A stretch of DNA of 51,474 bases from Paractinoplanes ferrugineus (lineage in GTDB: Bacteria > Actinomycetota > Actinomycetes > Mycobacteriales > Micromonosporaceae). Where the stretch lies: the NCBI RefSeq assembly GCF_016862195.1, contig NZ_BOMM01000017.1, positions 1 to 51,474 of the forward strand, written 5' to 3'. Shown here piece by piece: positions 33,402 through 43,781 of this stretch (within the stretch, counting starts at the first letter, position 1; each line of letters begins with the position of its first letter). The notes beneath the pieces are model-generated. The model had not been told where the DNA came from. It was given only the letters and a program-made list of their open reading frames with translations, and searched no databases. Made by a program: the position numbers and the translations under genes.

Positions 33402-36400
33402 ATGTCGCGAACGAAGCAACGGTTTCGCCTGACCGCGGGTACAGCGGTCGCCACGTTGCTCGCCGCGGGGCTGACGGGGGTCGGAACACCAGCGCGGGCA
33501 GCAACGCCCGGGCAAGTGACACCACCTACCGCCACCCCCTCGAAGAGCACACCACCGGCCGATCCGATCTCGGCCGCCGTCAGGCAGGCCCGGACCGGCG
33601 GCGAACCCGTCACCATCCCGTCCCTGCTCGACGAATACTCGACCACGTCGGCGAACCCGGACGGGACGCTCACTCAGACGTCCTCGACCAGCCCGCAGCG
33701 GGTCCGGCAGGGCAAGAACTGGGTGCCGATCGACACCACGCTGGTGAAGCAGAAGGACGGCAGCTTCGCCCCGAAGGCGGCGCTGTCCTCGATCTCGGTG
33801 TCAGGCGGAGGTGGCACCGGGCTGCTCACGATGAAGGACGGCGCGCGCGCACTGAGGTTCAGCTGGCCCACCAAGCTGCCGGCCCCGCGCATCGACGGCG
33901 ACACCGCCACCTATCCCGAGGTGTACAAGGGCGTCGACCTGCAGATCATCGCGGACGCCACGGGCTACTCGTCGATGTTCGTGGTCAAGAGCGCGGAGTC
34001 CGCCGTACCGCCGGCGATCGAATTCGGGTTGAGCGGGACCGGCGTCAAGCTGGCGGGCACCGCGGACGGCGGCGCCTCGGCGACCGACCCGAAGTCCGGC
34101 GAGGCGATCTTCCGCACCGGCACCGCGGTGATGTGGGACAGCACCCCCAGCACCGGTGAGACCGCCGCCGAGGTCGCGAAGATGGACTCGCGCACCGCGG
34201 TCGGCCGGATGGGCGCGAACCGCGCCAAGATCGCCGTCGGCCTGAAGAGCGGCAAGCAGACCCTCAAGCTCGACCAGAAGCTGCTCACCTCGAAGGCGAC
34301 GAAGTACCCGGTCTACGTCGACCCCTACTGGTCGGGCAACCCCAGCCAGATCAAGTGGGCGCGGATCTCCAGCAACGGCTGGAACGTCTACAACTCCACC
34401 TCGAAGACCGGGTCGACGAGCGCCCGCATCGGGTACGACAACTGGGCCGGCGGCGACGCCGAGCGGGCCCGGACGTACTACCAGATGAACACCTCCGGCA
34501 TCAAAGGCGCCGAGGTCTCCGAGGCCAACCTGTACGTGACCGAGCGGTGGGCGGCGTCCTGCTACAACACCGCCGCGGTCGTCTACGGCACCGCCGCGCC
34601 CAGTGGCTGGAGCTCCGGCAGCCTGTACTGGGGCCACGAGCCGAACAAGGCGACCGGCGTGCTCGCCACGGTCAACGGCAAGGAGGTGGACTGCGGCACC
34701 AAGTCGGTGCGGGTCACCCCGGCCAGCCTGAAGTTCAACGTGCTGAGCTACATCAAGACCATCGCCAAGGGCAGCAAGGCCAACGCGACGTTCCTGGTAC
34801 AGGCCAAGGACATGGACGACAAGTACTCGTGGAAGCAGCTGGGCTACGGCGGCGGCGCGACGCTGTCGGTCAAGTACAGCTACAAGCCCAAGCTCCTCAA
34901 CGGTACGGGCAGCCCGAAGACCACCCCGAGCATCGTCGACACGGGCCGCAACGTCACCACGACGCACACCCCGACCCTCACCGCGTACGGCGTGAACCCG
35001 AAGGTGAACGGCCTGCAGGAGAACGTCCGCATCGAGTACCAGGTGTACAAGGGCACGACCCGCGTCGCCACCGGTTACAGCGGCTACTCGACGAACGGCG
35101 CCGCCTGGCGGACACCGTCGCTCGCCGACGGCACGTACACCTGGAAGGCGACGGTGCAGAACGCCTCCGGGCTGTGGGCGGGCGTCTACACCGCCACCCA
35201 GACCGTGGTCGTCGACACCCTGGCGCCGAAACAGCCGACCGTGCGCTCGAGTCAGTTCCCGCCGAACATCATGGGCGGGGCGTACACCGACAAGGGCACG
35301 TTCGCCTTCGGCAACGACAGGACGAACAACGTCACCGGCTACCTGTTCGCGCTCGACGCCGACCTGGCCAACACCGTCTACGCCACGAACAAGGGCACCG
35401 CCTGGACGACCAGCACGGTGCTGAAGGCCAAGACGATCTACTATGCCAAGGCCGATAACGCCGGTGGCACCGGCACGGTCGTGGTCAACGGCACCGCCGG
35501 CATCCCGTTCGCCCCGGCCACCGCCGGTGCGCACACCCTCTACGTGAAGGCGGTCGACCAGGCCGGCTCCACGTCGCCGCAGCTGCCGTACGTCTTCTAC
35601 GCCGGCACCCAGACGCCGTCGTTCACCTACGGCTCGACGCTCGTCGCCGGTGGTACGGCGACGAACGCCGACGGCACCACGACGACGCTGCCCGCCGCCA
35701 CCAAGGTCAGCGCCAAGGGCGCGATCGTCAAGCAGGCCGCGGCCTGGCTGTACTTCGGCGACGGCTACCAGGCGGTGCTCGGCAACACCACGGCCGGCAA
35801 CGTGGCGCTCGGTGACAAGGCCACGTTCTCCTTCAACGTCCCGGCGACGGGGGCGTGGGAGATCGGGGCGAACCTGACCACCGGCACCGCCGACGGCATC
35901 TGGGACATCGTCCTCGACGCCGGGCAGTCGACCCAGAAGACGCTGATGAGCGGCTTCGACGGATATCAGCCCACCGGCGGATCGCCCCGGTTCGTCCACT
36001 TCGGTGTCGTCAAGGACACCGCGGGCAAACCGATGACCCTGACCAAGGGCGCACACACCATCACGTTCACGATGACCGGCAAGAACGCGGCCTCGACCGG
36101 ATATCAGGCCGGCATCGACCTGATCCGCATCTCGCCGCTGCCGATCTGCACCCTCGACAACACGGCGACGTGCCTCAACAACGCGGCGACGAGCACGCTC
36201 ACCGAGGGCACCACGCCGACCATCACCGCGGCCAACGCCGACGGTCCCGGCTCCAGCTTCGACGCCGCCGACCTGAAGGCCGCGGGCTGGAACCCGGGCA
36301 GCACGGTCACCGTCAACGGCGCCAAGATCAAGCTGCCCCCGGTGTTCGGCACCGGCGCCAAGGACAACATGATGGCCTCCGGCCAGGTGATCAACGTGCC

Positions 36401-39389
36401 GACCACGGGCGTGGTCAACAAGGGCAACGCCCTGGTCTTCGTCGGGTTCGCCACCGACGGGCCGACCAACAACTCCACGGGCACCATCAACTACGCGGGC
36501 ACCAGCTGCGGGCTGAAGAGCCAGTCGTTCACCCTCAGCACCATGCCGGACTGGACCAACGCCGCGGCCACCGCCACCGACGCCGTGGTCACCATGCCCC
36601 GCTACAACAAGAGCAACGCCACCCGGCAGGCCACGCCGATCAGCATCTACGCGGTCACCGTGCCGCTGCAGTGCCCCGGCGCCGTGGTCGACAGCATCGT
36701 GCTGCCGGTCGTCACCAACATCCCGCAGTACGGGGTGGACACCCTGCACCTGTTCGGCCTGGGCATCCGGCCCAGCTCGGCGACCGACTCGGCGCACTGG
36801 GTCGGCACCTGGTCGGCCGCGCAGGACACCGACGCCGTCCTGACCAGCCCGGCCGACGCCCCGGCCACCCTGACCGGGCAGACGATCCGGGTCCCGGTGC
36901 GGGCGTCGATCGGCTCCGGCGGCAGCACCCAGCAGGTCCGGGTGCGTCTGTCGAACGCCAAGGGCAAGACCTCGGTCACCTTCGGCGCGGCCTCGGTCGC
37001 GTTGCAGGACGAGACCACCGGCGGCGGCACGGCCCTGAACACGCCGGTCAAGCTGACCTTCGGTGGAGCGGCCACGACCACCCTGGTGCCGGGCACCGAG
37101 GTGCTCAGCGACCCGGTCACCCTCACCGTGCCGGAGCGGGCGCGGCTGCTGGTCAGCTTCAAGGCCAACGGCACCGTCACGAAGCTGTCCGGCCACAAGG
37201 ACCCCCGCACGCCGATCTACACCAGTGCCGCGGACAACGTGGACCACACCGGCGAGCAGTCCGGCGCCGGCTTCACCGCCTCCACGATGTACGGCCTGCC
37301 GTTCGTCGCGGGCGTCGACGTGACCACGTCGGCCTCCGACCCGGCCGGTGCCCTGGTGGTCCTCGGTGACCAGACCGTCAACTCGGACACCGCCGGCGGC
37401 AACGGCTCCAGCCAGTTCACCGACAAGCTGGCCGACTACCTGGCCGGGGCCGAGGACGGCAACGGCAAGGTGCCGTTCGGCATCCTCAACCAGGGCAGCA
37501 GCAGCTGGGGCAACCGGGTGGTCCTGCCGAACGCCAGCACGACGCTGGCGCAGAGCGCGATCACCTCGATCGACCGCACGGTGCTGAGCCAGTCCAACGT
37601 GCGCAACGTGCTGATCTCCTCCGGCTCCACCGACCTGCTGGCGTGCCCGGCCACCACGGCGGAGGCCTGCTCGGCTCCGCTGATCGCCAAGCTGCAGGGC
37701 CTGTCGGCGCAGATCGGCAACTTCAAGTCCGACGACTCGTCGGACTCCGGAGTGACGCTGCCGAACGCGTCCGGCTACCTCAAGGTCTACGTGGCGACCC
37801 TGCCGGCGTTCACCGGCACCCACACGGCGGTGCAGGAGACGGCCCGGGAACAGGTGAACGCGGCGATCCTCGACAGCAACCTCGGCGGCTACGCGGACGG
37901 CGTGATCAACTTCGCCGGCGCCGTCTCCGCCGAGGGCGACGAGAACTCCGACACCGTCGGGGCCGACTACCTGTGGGACGACGGCAAGGGTCACCTCTAT
38001 CCGAGCGACGTCTACTACGAGCAGCTGGCCTGGGAATACCTGGCCAGCTCGGACCGCGCCGACCGGGTCAAGGACGAGACCGGCACGCACGACGGTGACG
38101 ACTCGGTGGCGGTCTGGAAGTTCGACGAGGGCACCGGAACGGTCGCGGCCGACTCGGGCACCGGCATCCCGACCGGCACCATGCACGACGCCACGCTCAA
38201 CAACGTGACGTGGGGCGCCGGCCGGATGCTGAACTCGAAGGCCGGCACCTTCAACGGCAGCACCAGCTACGCCACCACCGACTACAAGGTGAACACGGCG
38301 AAGAGCTTCTCGGTGTCCGCGTGGGTCCGCCTCGCCGACAAGTCGACCGACCGCACGGTCTTCGCCCGCGGCTCCACCGGCTGGGCCTCGCTCTACCTGC
38401 AGTACAACAAGGCCCAGGACCGGTGGCTGGCGCAGATGCCGTCGAAGACCTCCGGTGACGATGCCAAGTGGTTCGACGCGCTGTCCGACTCCGTACCGCA
38501 GGTCGGCGTGTGGACCCACCTGGCGGCCAGTTACGACGCCGACCTCGGCGCGCTGACGCTGTTCGTCAACGGCACCGCCGAGACCGTCATCGAGGAGGTC
38601 ACCCCGTTCAACGACACCACCGGTTCCGCCCTCATCGGGCGCGCCGGCACCAACTGGTTCGCCGGTGACATCGCCGACGTCCGGGTCTGGGCCCGCCCGG
38701 TCGGCGCGGCCGAGATCGACCAGCAGGCGGCGGCCGAGCCGATCGCGGACTACGAGTTCGAGGACGACAGTGTCCCCACCGTCGCCAAGGACTCCACGTT
38801 CCACGGCAACGACGCTGCTTTCGCCGGTGGCGCCACCTACGAATACCCGGGCCACAGTGACTGGGACATCGGTGCTCTGAAGCTCAACGGCACCGACGCC
38901 GCGGTCGGCCGCAGCTCCCTGCTGCGTACCGATCAGTCGTTCGCCGTGGCCGCCTGGGTCCGCCTCGACGCGGCCACCTGGAACCACGCGATCGTCAGCC
39001 AGGAGGGTGCCCACGTCGGGCGCTTCTCGTTGCACTGGAGCGTGGAGAGCAAGGCCTGGCAGTTCACGCTGGCCCGCACCGACGCCGCCGAGCCGGAGAC
39101 GGATGCCGTCGTCGGCCCGACTCTCGACACGGCACCGATCGGTCAGTGGACCCACGTGGCCGGCGTCTACAACGCCGCCACGGCGACGATGACGCTCTAC
39201 ATCAACGGCGACCCGGTCGGGTCGCACGAGGTGGTCGGTACGCCGTGGCAGGCCACCGGTTCGTTCCTGGTCGGCCGCAGCAGGTGGGACGATCACGCCA
39301 CCGACTGGTTCCCGGGAGCCGTGGACGCCGTCCGCGTCTACCAGGGCGCCGTGCCGGATGACCTGATCAAGGAGCTCGCCCAGTCCTGA
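33402..39389 (+). CDS. giant secreted LamG-domain protein with degenerate SGNH-like region
   Basis: 1995 residues from ATG 33402, preceded by gagag; an earlier in-frame start is less likely because MSRTKQRFRL opens a clear signal peptide (cleavage near PARAA, residue 32). After a Thr/Pro linker come beta-rich modules: a DNRLRE-like cell-wall module (about 315-490, with ARTYYQMNTSGI), Ig-like or fibronectin-like segments to about 1120, then HWVGTWSAAQD, the hallmark opening of actinobacterial SGNH/GDSL hydrolases. Where the nucleophile block GDSIT is expected the sequence is GDQTVNS, and the C-terminal DxxH block has become YPSDVYYEQL, so catalysis is doubtful. Two LamG/concanavalin-like domains (about 1565-1765 and 1770-1990, each with SFSVSAWVRL or similar) close the protein and probably bind glycans. 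A strong terminator follows. Confidence 0.85.
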   Translation: MSRTKQRFRLTAGTAVATLLAAGLTGVGTPARAATPGQVTPPTATPSKSTPPADPISAAVRQARTGGEPVTIPSLLDEYSTTSANPDGTLTQTSSTSPQRVRQGKNWVPIDTTLVKQKDGSFAPKAALSSISVSGGGGTGLLTMKDGARALRFSWPTKLPAPRIDGDTATYPEVYKGVDLQIIADATGYSSMFVVKSAESAVPPAIEFGLSGTGVKLAGTADGGASATDPKSGEAIFRTGTAVMWDSTPSTGETAAEVAKMDSRTAVGRMGANRAKIAVGLKSGKQTLKLDQKLLTSKATKYPVYVDPYWSGNPSQIKWARISSNGWNVYNSTSKTGSTSARIGYDNWAGGDAERARTYYQMNTSGIKGAEVSEANLYVTERWAASCYNTAAVVYGTAAPSGWSSGSLYWGHEPNKATGVLATVNGKEVDCGTKSVRVTPASLKFNVLSYIKTIAKGSKANATFLVQAKDMDDKYSWKQLGYGGGATLSVKYSYKPKLLNGTGSPKTTPSIVDTGRNVTTTHTPTLTAYGVNPKVNGLQENVRIEYQVYKGTTRVATGYSGYSTNGAAWRTPSLADGTYTWKATVQNASGLWAGVYTATQTVVVDTLAPKQPTVRSSQFPPNIMGGAYTDKGTFAFGNDRTNNVTGYLFALDADLANTVYATNKGTAWTTSTVLKAKTIYYAKADNAGGTGTVVVNGTAGIPFAPATAGAHTLYVKAVDQAGSTSPQLPYVFYAGTQTPSFTYGSTLVAGGTATNADGTTTTLPAATKVSAKGAIVKQAAAWLYFGDGYQAVLGNTTAGNVALGDKATFSFNVPATGAWEIGANLTTGTADGIWDIVLDAGQSTQKTLMSGFDGYQPTGGSPRFVHFGVVKDTAGKPMTLTKGAHTITFTMTGKNAASTGYQAGIDLIRISPLPICTLDNTATCLNNAATSTLTEGTTPTITAANADGPGSSFDAADLKAAGWNPGSTVTVNGAKIKLPPVFGTGAKDNMMASGQVINVPTTGVVNKGNALVFVGFATDGPTNNSTGTINYAGTSCGLKSQSFTLSTMPDWTNAAATATDAVVTMPRYNKSNATRQATPISIYAVTVPLQCPGAVVDSIVLPVVTNIPQYGVDTLHLFGLGIRPSSATDSAHWVGTWSAAQDTDAVLTSPADAPATLTGQTIRVPVRASIGSGGSTQQVRVRLSNAKGKTSVTFGAASVALQDETTGGGTALNTPVKLTFGGAATTTLVPGTEVLSDPVTLTVPERARLLVSFKANGTVTKLSGHKDPRTPIYTSAADNVDHTGEQSGAGFTASTMYGLPFVAGVDVTTSASDPAGALVVLGDQTVNSDTAGGNGSSQFTDKLADYLAGAEDGNGKVPFGILNQGSSSWGNRVVLPNASTTLAQSAITSIDRTVLSQSNVRNVLISSGSTDLLACPATTAEACSAPLIAKLQGLSAQIGNFKSDDSSDSGVTLPNASGYLKVYVATLPAFTGTHTAVQETAREQVNAAILDSNLGGYADGVINFAGAVSAEGDENSDTVGADYLWDDGKGHLYPSDVYYEQLAWEYLASSDRADRVKDETGTHDGDDSVAVWKFDEGTGTVAADSGTGIPTGTMHDATLNNVTWGAGRMLNSKAGTFNGSTSYATTDYKVNTAKSFSVSAWVRLADKSTDRTVFARGSTGWASLYLQYNKAQDRWLAQMPSKTSGDDAKWFDALSDSVPQVGVWTHLAASYDADLGALTLFVNGTAETVIEEVTPFNDTTGSALIGRAGTNWFAGDIADVRVWARPVGAAEIDQQAAAEPIADYEFEDDSVPTVAKDSTFHGNDAAFAGGATYEYPGHSDWDIGALKLNGTDAAVGRSSLLRTDQSFAVAAWVRLDAATWNHAIVSQEGAHVGRFSLHWSVESKAWQFTLARTDAAEPETDAVVGPTLDTAPIGQWTHVAGVYNAATATMTLYINGDPVGSHEVVGTPWQATGSFLVGRSRWDDHATDWFPGAVDAVRVYQGAVPDDLIKELAQS

Positions 39390-39407
39390 CCTTTCAGTGG
39401 TGAGACG

Positions 39408-39440
39408 GCGGCGCTCGGGGTCGACCCCGGGCGCCGCTTT
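39408..39440 (+). terminator. strong rho-independent-type terminator after the LamG gene
   Basis: gcggcgc at 39408-39414 pairs with gcgccgc at 39431-39437. The interior is the self-complementary cggggtcgaccccg, and three T residues follow. Confidence 0.8.
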
Positions 39441-39545
39441 GCTGTCCACCGACCGGTTGACAGCCGGGCCGGTGACTCGGTCGTCCCGGCGGGGCGGCTC
39501 CGGCGGCGAGGATCTGTTCATCACCGCCGACGAGGGAGACCACCC

Positions 39546-40184
39546 ATGCAGCGCAACCAGATGACCGCGATGATCCGCTCGATGGCCTGGGACCTGGGCC
39601 TGCCGGTGGCGACCTACTACGCCCTGCACGCGGTGGGCACCGGCGACACCGCCGCCCTGCTCGCCGGCACCGCGGCGGCCGGTGCCCGGCTGGTCTGGGT
39701 CGCGGCCCGCAGCCGTACGATCAGCGCCTTCTCCGCCGTGATGGCCGCCGTGTTCGGCGTCGGCCTGTTGTTCACCCTGCTCACCGGCGACGCCCGGTTC
39801 CTGCTGATCAAGCACTCGGCGATGGCCGCGGTGATCGGCTCCCTGTTCCTGATCACCGCGTTCCGGGGCCGCCCGCTCACCCTGGCCGCCCAGCAGAGCT
39901 TCATGCCGGACCGCTCCACCGAACTGGCCGAGACGTTCGCGGCGGACCCCGACGTCCGCCACGGCCACCGGGTCGCGTCCCTGGTGTGGGGTAGCGGCCT
40001 GCTGGTCGAGGCGGTCGTCCGGGTGGTGCTGGTCCTCGCGCTGCCGCTGGACGTGATGGTGGGCGTTTCGACGCTCCTGACGGTCGTCACGTTCGCCGCC
40101 CTGATCGCCTGGAACGGCCGTTACATCTCGCGCCGCACCCGCCTCACCTCCCGCGTCGTCGAGCCCGAACTCGTCGCGGTCTGA
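39546..40184 (+). CDS. VC0807-like membrane protein
   Basis: 212 residues with six or so membrane segments; the motif order RLVWVAARSRTISAF, LLIKHSAMAAVIGSLFL and the late VWGSGLLVEAVVRV is that of the VC0807-family integral membrane proteins, whose function is unknown. The start is supported by gagg about 12 bases upstream of the ATG. It stands between two unrelated genes and converges with the MMPL gene about 100 bases away. Confidence 0.78.
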   Translation: MQRNQMTAMIRSMAWDLGLPVATYYALHAVGTGDTAALLAGTAAAGARLVWVAARSRTISAFSAVMAAVFGVGLLFTLLTGDARFLLIKHSAMAAVIGSLFLITAFRGRPLTLAAQQSFMPDRSTELAETFAADPDVRHGHRVASLVWGSGLLVEAVVRVVLVLALPLDVMVGVSTLLTVVTFAALIAWNGRYISRRTRLTSRVVEPELVAV

Positions 40185-40285
40185 CAGCTCGGACGCGCCC
40201 GGGGCGAGCACCCGGGTGCGTCGGTGTCCGCCACCACCCGGCAGCCGGGCCGCCCGGCCACTCGAGCGGCCCACCTGGGCCGTGT

Positions 40286-42496
40286 TCATTCGAGCGCTAC
40301 CCGGGGCAACCGGCGGGCCAGCGGCGCCGGCAGCCACCACGCCGCCCGGCCGAACAGCTGCATCACGGCCGGAACGATCAGACAGCGGATGACGATCGCG
40401 TCGAGCAGCACGGCGGTGGCCAGCCCGAGACCGAACTGGCGCAGCATCCGGTCGGGGCTGAGCAGGAATGCACCGAACACCACCACCATGATCGCGGCCG
40501 CCGCGGTCACCACCCGCCCCGTGGTGGCCATCCCTTCGGCCACCGCCGCCCCCGGGTCGGGCCGCCGTTGCCAGGCCTCGTGCATCCGGGCCAGCAGGAA
40601 CACCTCGTAGTCCATGGACAGCCCGAACACGATCGCGAAGATCATCACCGGCACGTACGCCTCGACCGGCCCCGGTTGCTCGCCGAGCAGTCCGTGCTGG
40701 AAGACGAGAACGACCACACCCATCGCCGCCCCCACGCTGAGCAGGTTGAGCAGAGCCGCCTTGAGCGGAATCAGCAGCGACCGGAAGACGAGCAGCAACA
40801 GCAGCGCCGACAGCCCGACCACGACCCCGACGAACGCGGGCAGCCGGCCCGCCACCGCATCCGAGAAGTCGACGACCGCCGCCGTGCTGCCCCCGACGAG
40901 GAACGTGCCTCCCGTGGCCGCCGACACCGGCGGCAGCACGTCCTCGCGCAGCCGCTCCACCAGCTCGGTGGTCTCGGCCGCCTGCGGCCCCGACTCCGGC
41001 ACCACGACCACCGTCCCCGCCCCAGCGGCAGCCGCACCCGACGGCCCGTCTGCCGCCTCGCCCGCCGGCCCACCGGTTGGCGCGGCCTGCACCGCCGCCA
41101 CCCCGTTTGTCGCCGCGAGCGCCTCCCGGGCCGCCGCAGCCGCCTGCTCCCCACCCTCCACGACCACGATCAGCGGCCCGTTGAACCCCGGTCCGAACCC
41201 CTCACTCAGCAGGTCGTACGCCTTGTGGCTGGTGGCCCGCGGCGAGTCGGTGCTCGCATCGGCGAAACCCAGCCGCAGATCGAACAACGGCACGCTGAGC
41301 CCGACAAGCGCCATCAGCGGCAGCACCGTCGCGATCCAGGGCCGGCGCTGCACTCCCATCGACCATCGCCACCAGCGTCCACCTTCAACCGGCCCGGCAC
41401 CCTCACGCCGACCCTCGCCCTCAGCCCGACCCGCACCCCTACCCCGGCCGACGGTGTCAGCCATGGCGGGGGCGGCCGTTTTGCGGGCGGCTCGGCGGCG
41501 GATTCGCCGCTCGATCCGGCTGCCGAACACGGCCAGCAAGGCGGGAAGCAGGGTCAGCGCGGCCAGCATGGTCACCAGCACGGTCAGCGCTACCGCTACC
41601 GCGACTCCCTGCAGCGGACCGAGGCCCAGCACGATCAGGCCGAGCAGCGCGACGATCACCGTGGAGCCGGCGAAGAACACGGTGCGGCCGGCGGTGTCGA
41701 GCGCTCGCGCCACCGCGCGGTCCCGTGGTGATCCGGCCACCAGCTCCGAGCGGTAGCGGGTGAACACCAGCAGGGCGTAGTCGATGCCGACGCCCAGTCC
41801 GACCAGGATCATCAGCGGGGTGGTGAAGTCGGCGACCGTCGCCGCACGGGAGGCGAGCGCCACCAGACCGATGGCGGTGCCGACGGCGAACACGGCGATG
41901 ATGATCGGCAGGCTCGCCGCGAGCAGCGAGCCGAACATGAACACCAGGATGACCAGGGCGGCCAGCAACCCCAGTCCTTCGGAGGCCCCGCCGGCTGTTT
42001 CCTCGGCACCGCGCACCGGGTCGCCGCCCAGCTCCACCTGCAGGCCGTCCTGACCGGCCACCTGCCGGGCCGTGTCGATGATGCGGCGGACATCCTCGGG
42101 CGGCACGTCCTGCGCCTGCGCGTCGAGAGTCACCGTGGCGTAGCCGATGGTGCCGTCGGCGGACACGGCACCCGGTGTGGTGAACGGATCGCGGACGTCC
42201 GCGACCCGGGGCAGGGCGCCCAGCTCCGCCAGCATCGGCTGGACACGTGTTCGCTGCGTGGCGAGGCCACCGGCCGAGCGCAGCACGACCTGGACAGTGG
42301 CACCCGCCTGCGCCGGCGCCTCGGCCGAGAGCGCTTCGAGGGCCTGCTGCGATTCGGTGCCGGGCAGCGAGAAGTCGTTGTGATACCGAGCGCCGACGGC
42401 CTGCGCCGCGGCGGTGACCGCCACGAGCACGAGCACCCATGCGGTCAGCGCCCACCATCGGCGGCGGGTGGCCCAGCGGGCTATGCGTTCGAACAT
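40286..42496 (-). CDS. MMPL/RND-type lipid or drug exporter
   Basis: 736 residues. It starts with the MMPL signature (FERIARWATRRRWWALTAW), has about 12 membrane helices in two groups of six, each preceded by a large extracytoplasmic loop, and ends RRLPRVALE. The first loop carries PGTESQQALEAL, the usual porter-domain start. The second-half helices include FGLSMDYEVFLLARMHEAW, which contains the Asp typical of proton-coupled MmpL helix 10. It should export a lipid or drug using the proton gradient. It diverges from the histidine kinase gene with a 133-base gap, so control by that two-component system is likely. Confidence 0.9.
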   Translation of the reverse strand: MFERIARWATRRRWWALTAWVLVLVAVTAAAQAVGARYHNDFSLPGTESQQALEALSAEAPAQAGATVQVVLRSAGGLATQRTRVQPMLAELGALPRVADVRDPFTTPGAVSADGTIGYATVTLDAQAQDVPPEDVRRIIDTARQVAGQDGLQVELGGDPVRGAEETAGGASEGLGLLAALVILVFMFGSLLAASLPIIIAVFAVGTAIGLVALASRAATVADFTTPLMILVGLGVGIDYALLVFTRYRSELVAGSPRDRAVARALDTAGRTVFFAGSTVIVALLGLIVLGLGPLQGVAVAVALTVLVTMLAALTLLPALLAVFGSRIERRIRRRAARKTAAPAMADTVGRGRGAGRAEGEGRREGAGPVEGGRWWRWSMGVQRRPWIATVLPLMALVGLSVPLFDLRLGFADASTDSPRATSHKAYDLLSEGFGPGFNGPLIVVVEGGEQAAAAAREALAATNGVAAVQAAPTGGPAGEAADGPSGAAAAGAGTVVVVPESGPQAAETTELVERLREDVLPPVSAATGGTFLVGGSTAAVVDFSDAVAGRLPAFVGVVVGLSALLLLLVFRSLLIPLKAALLNLLSVGAAMGVVVLVFQHGLLGEQPGPVEAYVPVMIFAIVFGLSMDYEVFLLARMHEAWQRRPDPGAAVAEGMATTGRVVTAAAAIMVVVFGAFLLSPDRMLRQFGLGLATAVLLDAIVIRCLIVPAVMQLFGRAAWWLPAPLARRLPRVALE

Positions 42497-42629
42497 GGAG
42501 GGAAGCTACGAACCGGCGGCACCGCGGCGGAAGCTACCGGAGAGGGAACTCGTCCTCCCCCCACAGGGGTACGCCGGAATCCTTCCGCAGCAGGATTCGC
42601 GCTGCTCAATGCCGGTCTAACCTGGAGCC

Positions 42630-43781
42630 ATGCCCAATCCCCCGGTGCGCCGTCGTGCGGCGGATGCAGCGCTCGCGTTCCTTTCTCTCGACGCGACGCT
42701 CGTCATCCTTGCCGCTGGTGGGTTCGGCACGCCCGGCCCGGGAGCGCGGCCGCTCGACATGCTCGGCGTGTTGCTGGCGGCGGTGTCGGCGGTGCCGCTC
42801 GCCCTGCCCCACCGGGCCGCCGGCTTCGCGGTGAGCGCGATCGCCTCCCTGACGCTGCTGCACCTCGGCTATCCGCTGGACGCACCGATCTCGACAGCGG
42901 TCGCGGCCTACGCACTGGCCCGGACCTACACCGGAGCCGCCCGGCGTCCCCGGGTGCTGGCGTCGGTCGCGGTCAACGCGTTCGTGCCGGCGGTGGCGGT
43001 GGCCTACGCCTCGGTGGGGATCAGCCCGGCCGGCATCGCGACCGAGCTCCTCGCCTGGGCTGCCGTGTTCGCCGGGCTGTGGGTGGCGGGAGACCGCAGC
43101 CGCCTGCGGTCGCTGCGCCTGGCCGAGGCCGAGGAGGCCGTCCGCCGGGCGCACGCCGACGCCGAGCGCGACCGCCGGCTCGCCGCCGCCGACGAGCGCA
43201 CCCGGATCGCCCGGGAGCTGCACGACTCGGCCGGCCATGCGATCAACCTCATCCTGGTCCAGGCCGGCGCGGCCCGGTTGTTGCAAGACCGCGACCCGGA
43301 GCGGGCCAGAGCCGCCCTCGACACCATCGAGACGGTCGCGCGCGACACAGTCACCGACATCGACCGCATGGTGCGGGCACTGCGCGACGACCGCGAGCAC
43401 GACGACGTGCCGGCCGACCCGGGCGCTCTCGGCGAGCTGATCGATCGGCACCGGGCCGGCGGCCTGGCGATCGACGCCGACCTGCCGGAGCGCGACGCTC
43501 CTCTGCCGCGCAGCGTGGCCTGGGCGGCCTACCGCATCCTGCAGGAGGCGCTGACCAACGCCGCTCGGCACGGCGCCGGCAGTGCCGCCGTCGCCGTCCG
43601 CTTCGGCGGCGACCGGGTCGAGATCGACGTGACGAACCCGACGGTCACCCGCCCCCGATCCGACCGTCCGGGCCTGGGCATAGTCGGTATGCGCGAGCGA
43701 GCCACCCTGCTCGGCGGCACACTGCTGGCCGAACGAGCCCCCGACCGCTTCCGCCTATGTGCAGTGCTGCCACACGCATGA
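42630..43781 (+). CDS. NarL-family sensor histidine kinase
   Basis: 383 residues. Four to six short membrane helices (about 10-150) form the sensor. A HisKA_3 dimerisation domain follows with ARELHDSAGHAINL, phospho-acceptor His198. The ATPase domain has an N-box (LQEALTNAARHG) and a G-box (GLGIVGMRER). The preceding motif DRMVRALRDD is typical of the DesK/LiaS-like kinases of actinomycetes, which often sense envelope stress. Its stop overlaps the response-regulator ATG (ATGA). It is divergently placed to the MMPL exporter gene, which it probably controls. Confidence 0.92.
   Translation: MPNPPVRRRAADAALAFLSLDATLVILAAGGFGTPGPGARPLDMLGVLLAAVSAVPLALPHRAAGFAVSAIASLTLLHLGYPLDAPISTAVAAYALARTYTGAARRPRVLASVAVNAFVPAVAVAYASVGISPAGIATELLAWAAVFAGLWVAGDRSRLRSLRLAEAEEAVRRAHADAERDRRLAAADERTRIARELHDSAGHAINLILVQAGAARLLQDRDPERARAALDTIETVARDTVTDIDRMVRALRDDREHDDVPADPGALGELIDRHRAGGLAIDADLPERDAPLPRSVAWAAYRILQEALTNAARHGAGSAAVAVRFGGDRVEIDVTNPTVTRPRSDRPGLGIVGMRERATLLGGTLLAERAPDRFRLCAVLPHA

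Noticed and set aside
33801..40340. Very long antisense open frame (about 2180 codons) opposite the LamG gene
   Set aside because: It is the mirror of a gene with G/C-biased third positions; its protein is Arg/Gly/Val/Asp-rich without domains, while the plus strand has a signal peptide and LamG modules.
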